The notes below the pieces were generated by a model, which had not been told where the DNA came from, ran no database searches, and saw only the letters and a program-made list of their open reading frames with translations. Of a stretch of DNA of 26,072 nt, positions 1-9,809 are shown piece by piece (positions within the stretch are counted from its first letter, which is position 1; every line of letters starts with the position of its first letter). Position numbers and translations under genes: made by a program. The stretch lies in the NCBI GenBank assembly GCA_020650975.1, contig JAIPMN010000808.1, forward strand, positions 1 to 26,072. The letters run 5' to 3'. Source of the DNA: Apostichopus californicus (taxonomy: Eukaryota > Echinodermata > Holothuroidea > Aspidochirotida > Stichopodidae).

Positions 1-2664
1 AATTAACTGTGTCTGAATTTTCCAAAATTTCCTCACCAACATTCTTCATCATACTTCCCTCTACTCGTGCAATTTGACCTGTCTGTTAGGGGTTGAAGGA
101 GGTTTTTCATAATTGGTTGTCCGTAGATTGAATTTTGTGCAACATTATGGGTATGTTTTCAAGTGATTTTATTCACGAGAAATGTGAATTTTCAAATTCG
201 GAACAAATAATGGGCTTAAAACCTTGAAATGTGTGGCTTTCGGATATTGTGGGCCGTGACGTATAGAATCACCTACAAAAGCAATGATCCACAGGACATG
301 CAATGAGGTCGAACATGATGTGTGACTGGTGACAATCTTCAAAAGCTTATGGATGGAAAAAAAAACTATTGGGAAATACTTGGTTCTCAGGCAAAAGTGT
401 ACAACTGCTTGGTCATTTTCAAGCCCGAGAAGTGCCATTTCCGGTGATCTGGGGGGTATCAAAACCAGAAATTTTCTTGTACGCTCCGCGCCAACCGATG
501 GTGGCGCTCCGCTTAGATAGTAATTCGCCCCCCCCCCCCCCGAGTTAGAAAATCCTGGATACGCGCCTGGATATTGAATGTTGTTGTCATTTTTAGCTGT
601 ATTTATAACCGATTGTACATAGGCCTGTACATGCTTGCCTGAATTTGCGTATTATTTTATAGAGTTGGAAGCTAATGTACAACATGTAAGTTGTTAGGGC
701 CTCAGTGATGTAACTTATAAGCTATAGTGCATTTTTGGCAGAACTATACCGAAAAAAATAAAGTTATCATAGAATTCCTCACTGTATTGGGTAGTCGTCA
801 GCAAGCTACATTATATTCTGTAAAAGAACATTGTTGATGTTTCCGGAGGCACACGTTTAGGCTATATAGTAATTTCTCCGTTGACTAACAAACTTAATTC
901 GTCACTTTGTCACTGGAGTAGAGATAACTGACATGTCTTACCCGCTATATTGTAGAAGTGTCAAAGATCATTTTCCTTTATCATGCAAACGAAATTCAAA
1001 ATAAGTTTACATCGACATGTGTAGCTGGTGATTATGATGCTGCAATCATGTGTTTCTTTGCTGTATATTTGTTATTCTCTTTGGCTCATATATAAAAGCA
1101 GGGAGCCATTATGTTCAAGGCTTATTGCTATGTAGGTCTAGAGTTACATTGATCTTGTGTCGCCTTCGTTTTATTTTATGGACGGATCACGCTTTGCTTC
1201 TTACGTTACCAATAAGTAAGTCTTTGGAAACTACATATAGAGCCTATGTGTACCTATATGTTTTCTATGTGTTGTTCAAACGTTAGATTAAAGTCATATT
1301 CGGAGGTTACTATATGATGCTGCTGTGACTTGGTCAATTCTATGGCACCTTTAGGTTTACCCACCCTTACTGATTAGATTTTGAACTAGAATACAAAGTT
1401 TTCCATGCAGTTCTATATGGCTTAAATCAGCGTCCATCTCCCAGAAAATTTTGGGCATGCATCAATAGCTTATTCCACGATCCAAGCATTAGAACTATAA
1501 AAATGTAGAGTTTTGGGGGAAAGTCATCCTTTGGGCCTAACCTAAGCACTACATAGACGGTACAGAATTTCCCTTCAATTCTACAGCTGAATTAAACGTT
1601 TATTTCCGTGGTGCAAGTAATTTCTTACTCTTTTTCTACTTCTCCTGTTTTTATAGGGTGCCTTCTAACAGATCATATATTTGCTATCGCACTATCAGGA
1701 CTTTCATGTAAGCATATGCCAAAATATGTTTTCCTCTTTAAATTGCTTTCGATTTAGTTTATGTTTTTTACACCTAACTTGGGGAATGTTACATTTTGTA
1801 TAACAATGTAATTTGATTATTTAACATGGTGAGACAAAGATTTGATTCACTACCTAAATATAACAGCTCTGACGTTGATAATTTGGAAGGCTATATTAAT
1901 TTTGGCCATTGTAATATACATAAAAGGAGAATTCCTGCCCCCCCCCCCTTCCAAATAATAATAATCATAACGTTGACGAATTTCGTTAGTTTTAGTCTAC
2001 TTAAATTTGATTTTCAAACATGTGGTTCAATTAATTTAATTCTTTCATTTCCATCATGTTGCTATCGCGAAAAGTATCTTTTTAAAGAAAATTCGGAATT
2101 TCATTGAGTGAAAACAAATCATATATACAGAAGTGTTTATTTTGAATAAATGCTACCTGTTGTTTTGGTAAGTTAGGCTTAAATTTTGTCGAAATTTAGA
2201 TACTGCATTAAAGGAAGCGTCATTCATCCTGAAAGTAAAAAAATAAATAAAAACAAGTTTATACGGCTCGGGATATTCGAGTTAAATTAAAGAATTCAAG
2301 AATATCAGCTGTGCAGGGGAGAGGCTCTGTACGTCAATCCGTGTCATGCCGAATTATTCCTAGTAAAGTGCGACATTCCTTGGAAAGAATTATGAACAAG
2401 TTATTTGTGTAAATGGAACATCCATGATTATGATGTACTGCCGTATATTGTTAGACCTGTCAAGTTTACTGCATGCAAATCAAATATGATTCACTCTTGA
2501 TCCACTATTGGTGGATTTAACGGGGTAGAGGTCGGCTGAGAATAAAGTTTGTCAACGCAATACATAGGCCTATGTATGTATCCTTTTCTTTTCTTTGAAT
2601 GGATTTAATGTATTATAAAAAACTTTAGTCGTAACTATAAATCTATCTTACAATTTCATCTAAA
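1..2664. other. Intergenic DNA, no supported gene
   Basis: AT-rich sequence with no recognisable protein. A GC-richer patch at about 420-575, with a C run at 528-541 followed by TCCTGGATACGCGCC, looks like the decayed end of a dispersed repeat. The open frames here (169-462 minus, 1050-1286 plus, 1826-2107 plus) have no family signature. A second C run lies near 1939-1947. Confidence 0.5.
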
Positions 2665-2870
2665 GCATTGGCAATCGAAAATACACCCACCTTCACAACT
2701 TGTCCTAACGACATGGATTTTGATATCGCCGATAAGAACAGTTCCCTTGAACGACAAACCGATTGATGATCAATTTGAATTTGGGTGCACCAGAGTGACG
2801 TATACCGCAACTGATGATGACAGAAACACAGCTACCTGTAGTTTTCTCGTCTGCGTTGGGTCATTTCCAT
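2665..2870 (+). pseudogene. HYR (hyalin repeat) domain fragment, frameshifted
   Basis: In one frame the sequence reads ENTPTFTTCPNDMDFDIADK, the typical start of an HYR domain (TCP-x-D). After about position 2740 the similarity shifts to another frame, which reads TRVTYTATDDDRNTATCSF, the classic HYR end with its second cysteine. The first frame meets a TGA shortly after. HYR is an extracellular adhesion module found in hyalin and many echinoderm secreted or membrane proteins. An acceptor-like CATCTAAAG precedes it and a good donor (CAT|GTAAGT) follows at 2871, so it was once a single exon. The middle of the domain is shorter than usual. It is either a decayed gene fragment or an exon with a sequencing error. 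Confidence 0.6.
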
Positions 2871-3398
2871 GTAAGTTGTTCGTATATTTAAAATGTTCGC
2901 GAAATCACTATCTTGGTAGGTTGAAGACCGTTTATAGTAACACTGTCATCATTGCAGGTTGCATTTCCTATACAACGAAGGCTCATCAATTATATCATTA
3001 GTGATACAACCTGTAGGCTATTAGGACAGATACTCAAATGCTCACAAGAACTTGATAGGAAATATATGACTTTTATTAGCCTGAAATCTGATGTTGATAT
3101 GAGGTTCAAACACACGTTTTGGTCATCGACTTGAATATTTGTCTATACCCTTCAACCGACGACGACTGGAACTGGCCTCGAAAGAAAGGCAGACTAAGCT
3201 TAAGATGGTCGGAGAGCTCAGGGTACCAACTCACGAGATCTGGGTGGAATTCTCCATTCAGCAACATTGAGTGATATTCGATGATATGAATCCTGAGATG
3301 TGTAAGCCCTCACCAAATAGAGCCACGACACTGCGAGAAGCAGCGAACTGAGTAGGCTCCTATTCTCATAGACATGACAAGTGCTCGTGTTATTAAAC
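2871..3398. other. Intergenic DNA with a GC-richer block at 3150-3370
   Basis: The block is denser in G and C than its surroundings and partly open in two + frames, but each frame ends within about 45 codons and no family was recognised. It may be a decayed transposon or gene piece. Confidence 0.35.
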
Positions 3399-3494
3399 AT
3401 ATATGTTTTAGTGGATTTTATTTAGGATTTTTTTCAAGCATGTTGTCACAAAATGCTTGAAAAACTAAATAAAATCCAGTCTAAAAGATATATT
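3399..3494. repeat. Fold-back hairpin, about 43-bp arms
   Basis: The arms (about 3399-3441 and 3452-3494) pair through TGGATTTTATTTAG / CTAAATAAAATCCA and TTTTTCAAGCAT / ATGCTTGAAAAA, with a small insertion in the left arm and an 8-10 base loop. The outer parts (ACATATATGTTTTAG and CTAAAAGATATAT) also pair. This is the shape of a small palindromic MITE. Confidence 0.7.
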
Positions 3495-3544
3495 TTTGTC
3501 TATTTTTGTTAACGTTTTTAATTTTCCTCAGTTTAATCAAGTGT

Positions 3545-3800
3545 TGCTTCTGGAAAATTATTTTTGGTCTTTTTTAAAGGATTATTGTAACCTACAAAAT
3601 TTGGAAATATAGCACCATTTTGCATATAGGCATTCCTTAACTTCAAAATAATCTCAATGGTAGGGGGCACACCCCTCCCCGTAGACACCTCCCCAGGACG
3701 GCAATCAAAATGTAAGTAACATATCATTGAATAATAGGCCTGTCTAGGTGAAAAATGCCCGGGCCGGTTTAAGACCCAGTCCATCATTTCTGCTTTCATT
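3545..3800. other. Decayed dispersed repeat, GC-rich centre
   Basis: A G/C-rich centre (GGTAGGGGGCACACCCCTCCCCG near 3658-3680, and GCCCGGGCCGG near 3757) sits in AT-rich DNA. Such composition is common in old marine-invertebrate transposons; no reading frame is convincing. Confidence 0.3.
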
Positions 3801-3940
3801 TTGTTCGTATGACCTAGCCCTACCTAGCCCTACAAGATATAGGCTAGTCGGTCTCTCTCGGACATTTTGGCTAGTTCTGAAGCACAAAATTCTTTGAATT
3901 TGTGTACGTATTTTGACGTCATTAAAGTGAACAGTGCCGC

Positions 3941-4050
3941 CAACATCAAATGAGACAACAACATCAAAGTAAACAACAACGTTGAAGGAGACAACAATAT
4001 TGAAGGAGACAACAACATTAAATGAGACAACAACATCAAAGGAGACAACA
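3941..4050. repeat. 18-bp tandem repeat, about six units
   Basis: The unit is close to GAGACAACAACATCAAAG, diverged between copies (GTTGAAG, ATTGAAG, ATTAAAT). Being a multiple of three, it creates minus-strand frames with repeated VVSFDV or MLLSPL words; these are not genes. Confidence 0.88.
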
Positions 4051-4840
4051 TGATAACAGACAGCATAAAAGTATCCAACATAATACATACATTTTCGGCG
4101 TTCCATAACTTAGACATATATAGTTGGTCACCAATGGAAATATGTAACATTGCCTTGGAAACGACCAGCTCTAGCAAGAGGGTGCTATATCTTAGAGAAA
4201 TATTTTGAAAAAAATATAGCCTACAAGGAGATATGATAATATTGCAAAATGGTAATTGAGTGCTTCGCGTGCCACAAACTTAAGCCAATATTTGGAATAT
4301 TCGCCAAAATCCTGTCTTGCAAGAAAGGTACCCTAAGTTTACCAGCCGAGCAAAGAAACTTTGGCCCAGCCTAAGTTACAGTAGCCTAACGTTAGCGCTG
4401 GCCTTATGTTATCTAAGTTAACGTTGGCCTAGTCTAAAGTTAGGCTATTTGTGTTTAGCCAAGCCAGGCTACACTAAGTTTGTGTATAATTAGGTAGGAA
4501 CCCCTTACACGATCGTTAGGTAAATAACGATTCAAATAGTCGATATATAGGGGTAGCCTAGGCTAGGACTAAATGAGAGAGTTTTCTGGCGATGTTTGGA
4601 ACTTGGAAATTTCGTCCATTAAATTCCTTTAAATTGACCCACAATTTGCATTCCTCCATGCACACACCCACAAGTAAAAGTGTGGCTAGTAACAACTAAC
4701 ATAGACAGCATATCTATAGATTCCCACCAAATGTCATCCTCAAAGTCAGTGGTAAGAAACAGGTTAACCTTTTCATGACAAGGCATGAAAAGAATTAGAG
4801 TTAGGCTAGCTTAACTTATATAGTCAGTATTGCGAATTTC
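4051..4840. other. Intergenic DNA, TAGGCT-rich
   Basis: Many copies of words such as CCTAAGTTA, TAGGCTA and TAGCCTA between 4370 and 4590. No gene was recognised. Confidence 0.45.
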
Positions 4841-5248
4841 GGACACCTACGAATTTCGGACACCCCTAAGAAATACACGATTTCACCATGACATACTACA
4901 GGAAGAGCCAAATTTCACCAAAAAGTACAAAGCTACAGTTATTTTCTCTCCAAAATGACCCGTGTGGCAAGTAAATACTTACATATTTGTCAATAAAATG
5001 ACGGAGATCTATGAAGTCTGTTATAATTACTGAAAGAGCAACTGCGCCACCAATTTTATCACCAGCGCCACACTGAAGAATCTTCTTGGAATACAACGTG
5101 AAAACAGTTTGCAGGAAAGAAAGTTTGGCCGTGTATCGTAATATAACACACTTCTCCCACCATATCAAGTATATTTCCAGGTGATTTATACCAGAAGATA
5201 TAGTTTTGGGGTGTTTTAAGGCTTAGGTGTCCGGAATTCGAAGTGTCC
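4841..5248. mobile_element. Putative non-autonomous DNA transposon (MITE), about 408 bp
   Basis: The left end (4841-4870) and the reverse complement of the right end (5222-5248) align as GGACACCTACGAATTTCGG-ACACCCCTAAG against GGACACTTCGAATTCCGG-ACACCTAAG, a 27-30-base terminal inverted repeat. GAATTTCGGACAC also occurs just outside the left end. The interior has no transposase; minus-strand frames (4896-5168, 5059-5286) show no family. No target-site duplication was evident, so the superfamily is not assigned. Confidence 0.6.
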
Positions 5249-8029
5249 ATGCTAATACTTACACATTTGGGGCACTTTTCAGGCATAAATCAATAATTTT
5301 TTTATAACTCAGCAAAATTACAGAAAGCAAAGTTACCTTGACTGTCCATGAAATTTAATGCCCACATGTTGAAAAGGACCTCGACCTGTTTTAGTAGGGG
5401 AGGGCGGAAATCACATCACAATTTTTAGCAGTGTTGTACATAGAGGTCAGCCAACTAGAACTTTGGGTGACCCAACAACCCGACACAGTATCCTATGATT
5501 TTGTACAATTTGGATTTCCTATTTCAGATGTATCATTATTCAAAATTTCTATTAGTGCAACACATCCTTATGATATTCAGTATAAACATGTCATTATTTT
5601 GGGAACTCGAGTAGCAGTTCGTACATAATGTTACATATAAACAATGAAGTTTTACTCTGCCCAGTAAAGGTCAACTGCTGTTGAAGAGCATGGTGCTTTG
5701 TAACTACCGTGATCTGTCAAACCATAATCAGTAGTCTTGAAATTTCAGACTTTGTTGCCAGCAATAATTGAGGCCTCGATAAAACAGGCTTCAGAAACCT
5801 TGGTTGATGGAAACTTCAACATTTGAAAATGGAAACCCCAACAAAGAGGTGAAAATAGAACAGTAACAACTAACATTCGTGGCTGATTAATGTTATGTTT
5901 TGCCACAGCATCAAACTAATATTTCATGATAGTGAGTAAACAGAATAAACAGTTATTATATGTCATAAAATTTAAAATTACATAGGTCACCGGAAACCCC
6001 CTCGTTTACCCTATGTCACAAACAATTGATGTGATCCTCTTTGGCGTGAAACAAATACGAATTGCCCAAATTCTAGAAGATAAGTAAAATGTTTGCTCCC
6101 ATCTTTTGATTATAACATAAAAAACCAACTTCTTAAATAGGGGTCCTTCGTATTTAACCAACAATTGACTATTAGTGCAATGCTTATTTAGCCGTTGTTT
6201 CATTAGGCATTGGGTCATAAGTTCCACCAAAAAACAGTGTGTTTCCACTATGGGGATATATGGTAGATGTAACTTTCATAGAGTCTATGATATTACATAG
6301 CCTAATTGCAAGTTTTTATTAGAAACTGTCGGCCATACTAACTTATCTTGAACGTTTCTTGGTAGGCCTAGTCCACTGTCAATAAAGTTGTCACTTCAAG
6401 TCAGCTAGTCTTTGTCGGTCAGATAATCTTTAAAACGAGTATATGGCGAGCCGGTTATTATTCCCAAATTAAAAATACTTTTAAATATTTAAAGATAGGC
6501 TTAGGCATTCTTCAATGACTTTGATGTATGTCTAGCCTTTAACTGGAATTGATTTTAAGATATCTTTAAATAATAATCTCATTATAATTGAAGATATCTC
6601 CCAATAATAAATATTCTTCAAATACTGTCAACAAATAATACTTTAGGAGGAGGTACTGTGGGTGCATGTGTGGTGTAATGACATGGTCATCCTAACTTTC
6701 TTGTGAGTACATATTATGAGTCTTCTCTCTATGTTTATAGTTGGGGACAGAGGATTTACTTAACACAGTACGTAGTATGTATTTCCACCTGAGGCAGTAC
6801 AAGAACCCTGGTGTTCTCTGCAGAGGTCAGGGTCATGAGAGGTCAACAGATCTATGTGAAAGTCTGGAACCATGTAAACATGAGACTCCCAAAAGTAAAA
6901 CTGCAATGAACATATTCTGAATGTAAAACTTTAATAATGAATGCAAGAACGGGTACTGTATGTTCACTGAAGCGATCAAAGGTCACTTATGGTCAATATA
7001 AGTCAATATGTGTAAACATGATACAGTAAAAAAGTAAAGCTTTGATGAAGATTTTTCTTCAAACAAGGTGAGTTCTTTGTTGGTACAATTTTCGTTTGGT
7101 TAACATTAGTGTTGCAACAAAAATCGTTTGCGATATCAATGTTGGCTGATATTTGCAATACCAGGGCATATTGGTATCGGTAAAATTTAAACTCATTGCC
7201 AATAACAGCAAACCGATATTGAACTTTTTTTCACAACAATGCCACTTCTTGTTACTTGCAATGATTTATTTATCTGTCCTAAATAACCCATTCTATAGCC
7301 TCAGTTTTGATTTCAATTGATAGCCAGTGGTAAATATGTCCTTTATCTGGTCGAAGAAACAAGACTAAAGTTCTGAAAAATATTTACCGATAACGATCTG
7401 TAAACAGACCAATCAGGCCACTCAACGTTACATACATAGCAGGTTCACCAGTCTGGTCGCTGGATTTTACAACTAAACACAACATTATTAAAACTCAAAA
7501 TACCTGCTGACCCCTGGTTTGCCCTTGCAAATATTCTTTGCAAGGATCGAAGCAACTTTATGCACAATCAAAGTCGTAAACACAATATTCAGACCTACAA
7601 ACATTGCACTGCTGTCAAACACAATGTAAGAAGTATTGTTTGACTGATAATCGGTTAGATAATCAGTATCAGGCAGATTATCTGACAATCAGTAAATAAT
7701 CAGCATCAGCAAAATCCATTGAGCTACCGATTATTTGGTACCGATTATTACGTTCCACATAAAGGATTATATTTTTCCGAGCTTTTGATTGAACTCCACA
7801 ACCACAATGGGAGAAGAATGTAGATCATTCGATTCAACGCTATTCATAGCAGGGGAAGGTGCACTAATCTACCGTGTAATAGTATCGCAAGTCCCTCACG
7901 CGAGTTTGTACTAATGCTGTTCGATATACTATCCAGTTTCTCAGTATAACATACAGTATACCCGCGATAAGCTTACATCTAACAAAACCTGTTATCAACA
8001 AAAAGTACTCTAGTTTTGACTTCCAGAAA
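5249..8029. other. Intergenic DNA, no supported gene
   Basis: AT-rich DNA. AGGTCA-type words recur near 6825-6850 and 6975-6995. Around 7620-7760 the words ATAATCGG, ATAATCAG and CCGATTATT recur in both orientations, suggesting another decayed inverted-repeat element. Open frames (5431-5628, 6006-6248, 7488-7688) have no recognisable product. Confidence 0.45.
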
Positions 8030-8103
8030 CGTCTCACGAATCCCCTGGGATGGACTCACGCACCCCCTGATGGTTCATGCACCCAAGTTAGGGAACCCCT
8101 GCC
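8030..8103 (-). mobile_element. hAT-like transposon terminus, solo end
   Basis: Read on the minus strand, the segment starts CAGGGGTTCCCTAACTTGGG and continues with ATCAGGGGGTGCGTGAG. CAGGGGTTCCC is the form of terminal repeat typical of hAT-family elements. The matching other end was not found nearby, and an 8-bp duplication next to CCCTAGAG could not be located, so it is a fragment or the partner is too decayed. Confidence 0.4.
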
Positions 8104-8180
8104 CTAGAGAGTCCTTCCCCCTCAGCTAGTGCTCTGAGATCTATACACTCCAACCTGGAAATTTCAGAGTAATTCCTTTG

Positions 8181-8527
8181 TCTGACATGTATGTTTGCTT
8201 TAAACTCACTATTAGGGAAAAGTTTAACATCTGAAAGTGCTGCAGCTTCCAGGGGATTCCAAACCCCCCCCCCCCTCATTCAGCCAACTCTTTACCCTGG
8301 TCAACCACCACCCACCAAAAAAAAAACCTCCACCTTTCATGTTATCACATAGCTACGGGTCTGTGCTTTAATTTAGCCATGTTATACACTTAGATACAGG
8401 TCGTTCTTTACATGACATATAGATTTGCCTCTGAATCACTCTATGCAAAATTTTAAAAGCTTTATTTGCTTGCAGCCAAAATAGTACTGATATTAAGCTG
8501 CAAAGCTTCTGGGGCTTTTACCCCCAC
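8181..8527. repeat. Two diverged copies of a GC-rich dispersed repeat
   Basis: Segment 8181-8275 (TGACATGTATGTTTGC ... GCTGCAGCTTCCAGGGGATTCC, then a C run) resembles segment 8414-8527 (TGACATATAGATTTGC ... GCTGCAAAGCTTCTGGGGCTTTT, then CCCCC). The order of the words is the same, with many changes between. Both end in C-rich tracts. Confidence 0.4.
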
Positions 8528-9628
8528 CATTGCCCCTATGAATAGGGCGGCCAGATTGTCAGGCAATTCCATATACTTATTCTCCATCTGGCATGATGTC
8601 TGGCCAGTCACTTGTATCTCCAGTATTGCTAATATGAAGAGTGAAGTAAATTAAACAATGGGGTTCGAATCTCTCAGTCCTACATAGATCTACATAAATT
8701 TTAAGCTCTAGTGTAAGTACATATACACTGTTACCACCATAATAAGTACAATTTCAATTCAATTAATATGATCTTCCCCAGCATGGTAACTAACTGATTT
8801 GAAATAGTACATATTATTTTAATCTGTACATTATAAGTATTAATATAGTGAAAAATGTAACCAGTAGGGTATGATCTTGCAAGTTATGGTTCATTACTAT
8901 GGCAACCCATATCACCTTGTCCTGGTTTCATCTCTGAATTTGTCAAGTTTTCAAACACATAGAAATCCACAACAATGGGAATGAGCAGTGCCTCAAAGTC
9001 ATAGCCAGCACTGTCTGTTTACTTCTTTAGTGAAACCATTGAACCATGAAATTACTTTCTTTCAAACAAACATTCATCGTGTCTGGTTTTGGTTTGTAAC
9101 TGGTTTTCTTAAATCTCATTTGCCCTATAGCAGGATTAATATTGATATGCCCACAGCTTGGGGTGTTTTTTGTGGAGGACCAGTTCTGTGAAGAAATGAT
9201 CAGTGTTTTGTCAAAATATTATTCTATTGTGGAAAGATATACATCTACCAGCTTAACATGTGTTTACTGTGAAGTGAGGAAATGCTATTTATATATATTG
9301 CAAGATATATGGCAGTTTGTTGAGCACTGAGAGATACAAAACTTTCTTACAATGAAAAAGTTATTCTTTTCATTTCAAAGGAAGTTGCAGAATTTGATGA
9401 AATGTTTGGTCTGTTACTTCCCAACTATTGTTGTGCATACTACAAGTGTAAAGCAAAGCTACTAGGTATGCTTCACTTATGTCAAGTAGGTAATAGCTAC
9501 AGTGACATGTTTTTGTTGGTTGAGACAATTGAATCTCAAGGCATCTGAATATTCTGACTTTCAATGATATTTGAAATGGCTAGTTAGTCAATGAATGTGT
9601 GTGTATGTGAATCTCTGTTGTTTTTCAG
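8528..9628 (+). other. DNA just upstream of CFAP221
   Basis: No gene or clear promoter element was recognised. Any untranslated first exon of CFAP221 would probably lie here or further left. Frames at 8988-9191 and 9142-9330 have no family signature. Confidence 0.4.
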
Positions 9629-9667
9629 CAACTTTCAGGTTAACAGACTCAACAGTGAGCTAAAACA
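9629..9667 (+). promoter_or_regulatory. CFAP221: Probable 5' UTR before the CFAP221 start, possibly opened by an acceptor
   Basis: A pyrimidine-rich TTGTTTTTCAG ends at 9628, suggesting that the start codon lies in an exon preceded by at least one untranslated exon. An in-frame TGA at 9656-9658, four codons before the ATG, closes the frame and supports 9668 as the start. The ATG context (ACAATGG: A at -3, G at +4) is strong. A second possible acceptor (TTTCAG) ends at 9638. No TATA box or other core promoter could be recognised, so the true transcription start is unknown. Confidence 0.45.
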
Positions 9668-9809
9668 ATGGCACTGGAAAGACCCATTAGTCAACAAGGT
9701 GATTTCCTGTCACACAGTCACAAGTTGGTGAGAAAGCATATCATAATACCCGAGAAGCTTGTAGCTGATGAGGATAAGAAGGTGATACCAAACCATATTT
9801 TAGATACAA
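9668..9809 (+). CDS. CFAP221: CFAP221 exon 1 (first coding exon, residues 1-47)
   Basis: The exon starts [13 protein letters not shown] and ends VIPNHILDT, matching the VPNHLLESK region of the vertebrate N-terminus. The donor is A|GTAGGT, leaving one base of a split lysine codon (phase 1). Reading past the donor reaches a TGA within three codons. The N-terminal stretch is basic and probably unstructured. Confidence 0.85.

Noticed and set aside
3150..3370. A GC-rich block partly open in two frames, possibly a coding exon.
   Set aside because: Frames stop within about 45 codons, show no known motif, and no matching splice sites were found.
3744..4177. Minus-strand frames with repeated hydrophobic words (VVSFNV, MLLSPL).
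   Set aside because: They come from the 18-bp tandem repeat at 3941-4050 and have no conserved domain.
8645..8680. GGGGTTCGAATCTCTC resembles the B box and T loop of a tRNA gene.
   Set aside because: The T stem pairs poorly (a T-C mismatch and two G-T pairs), and no A box or acceptor stem could be found upstream.
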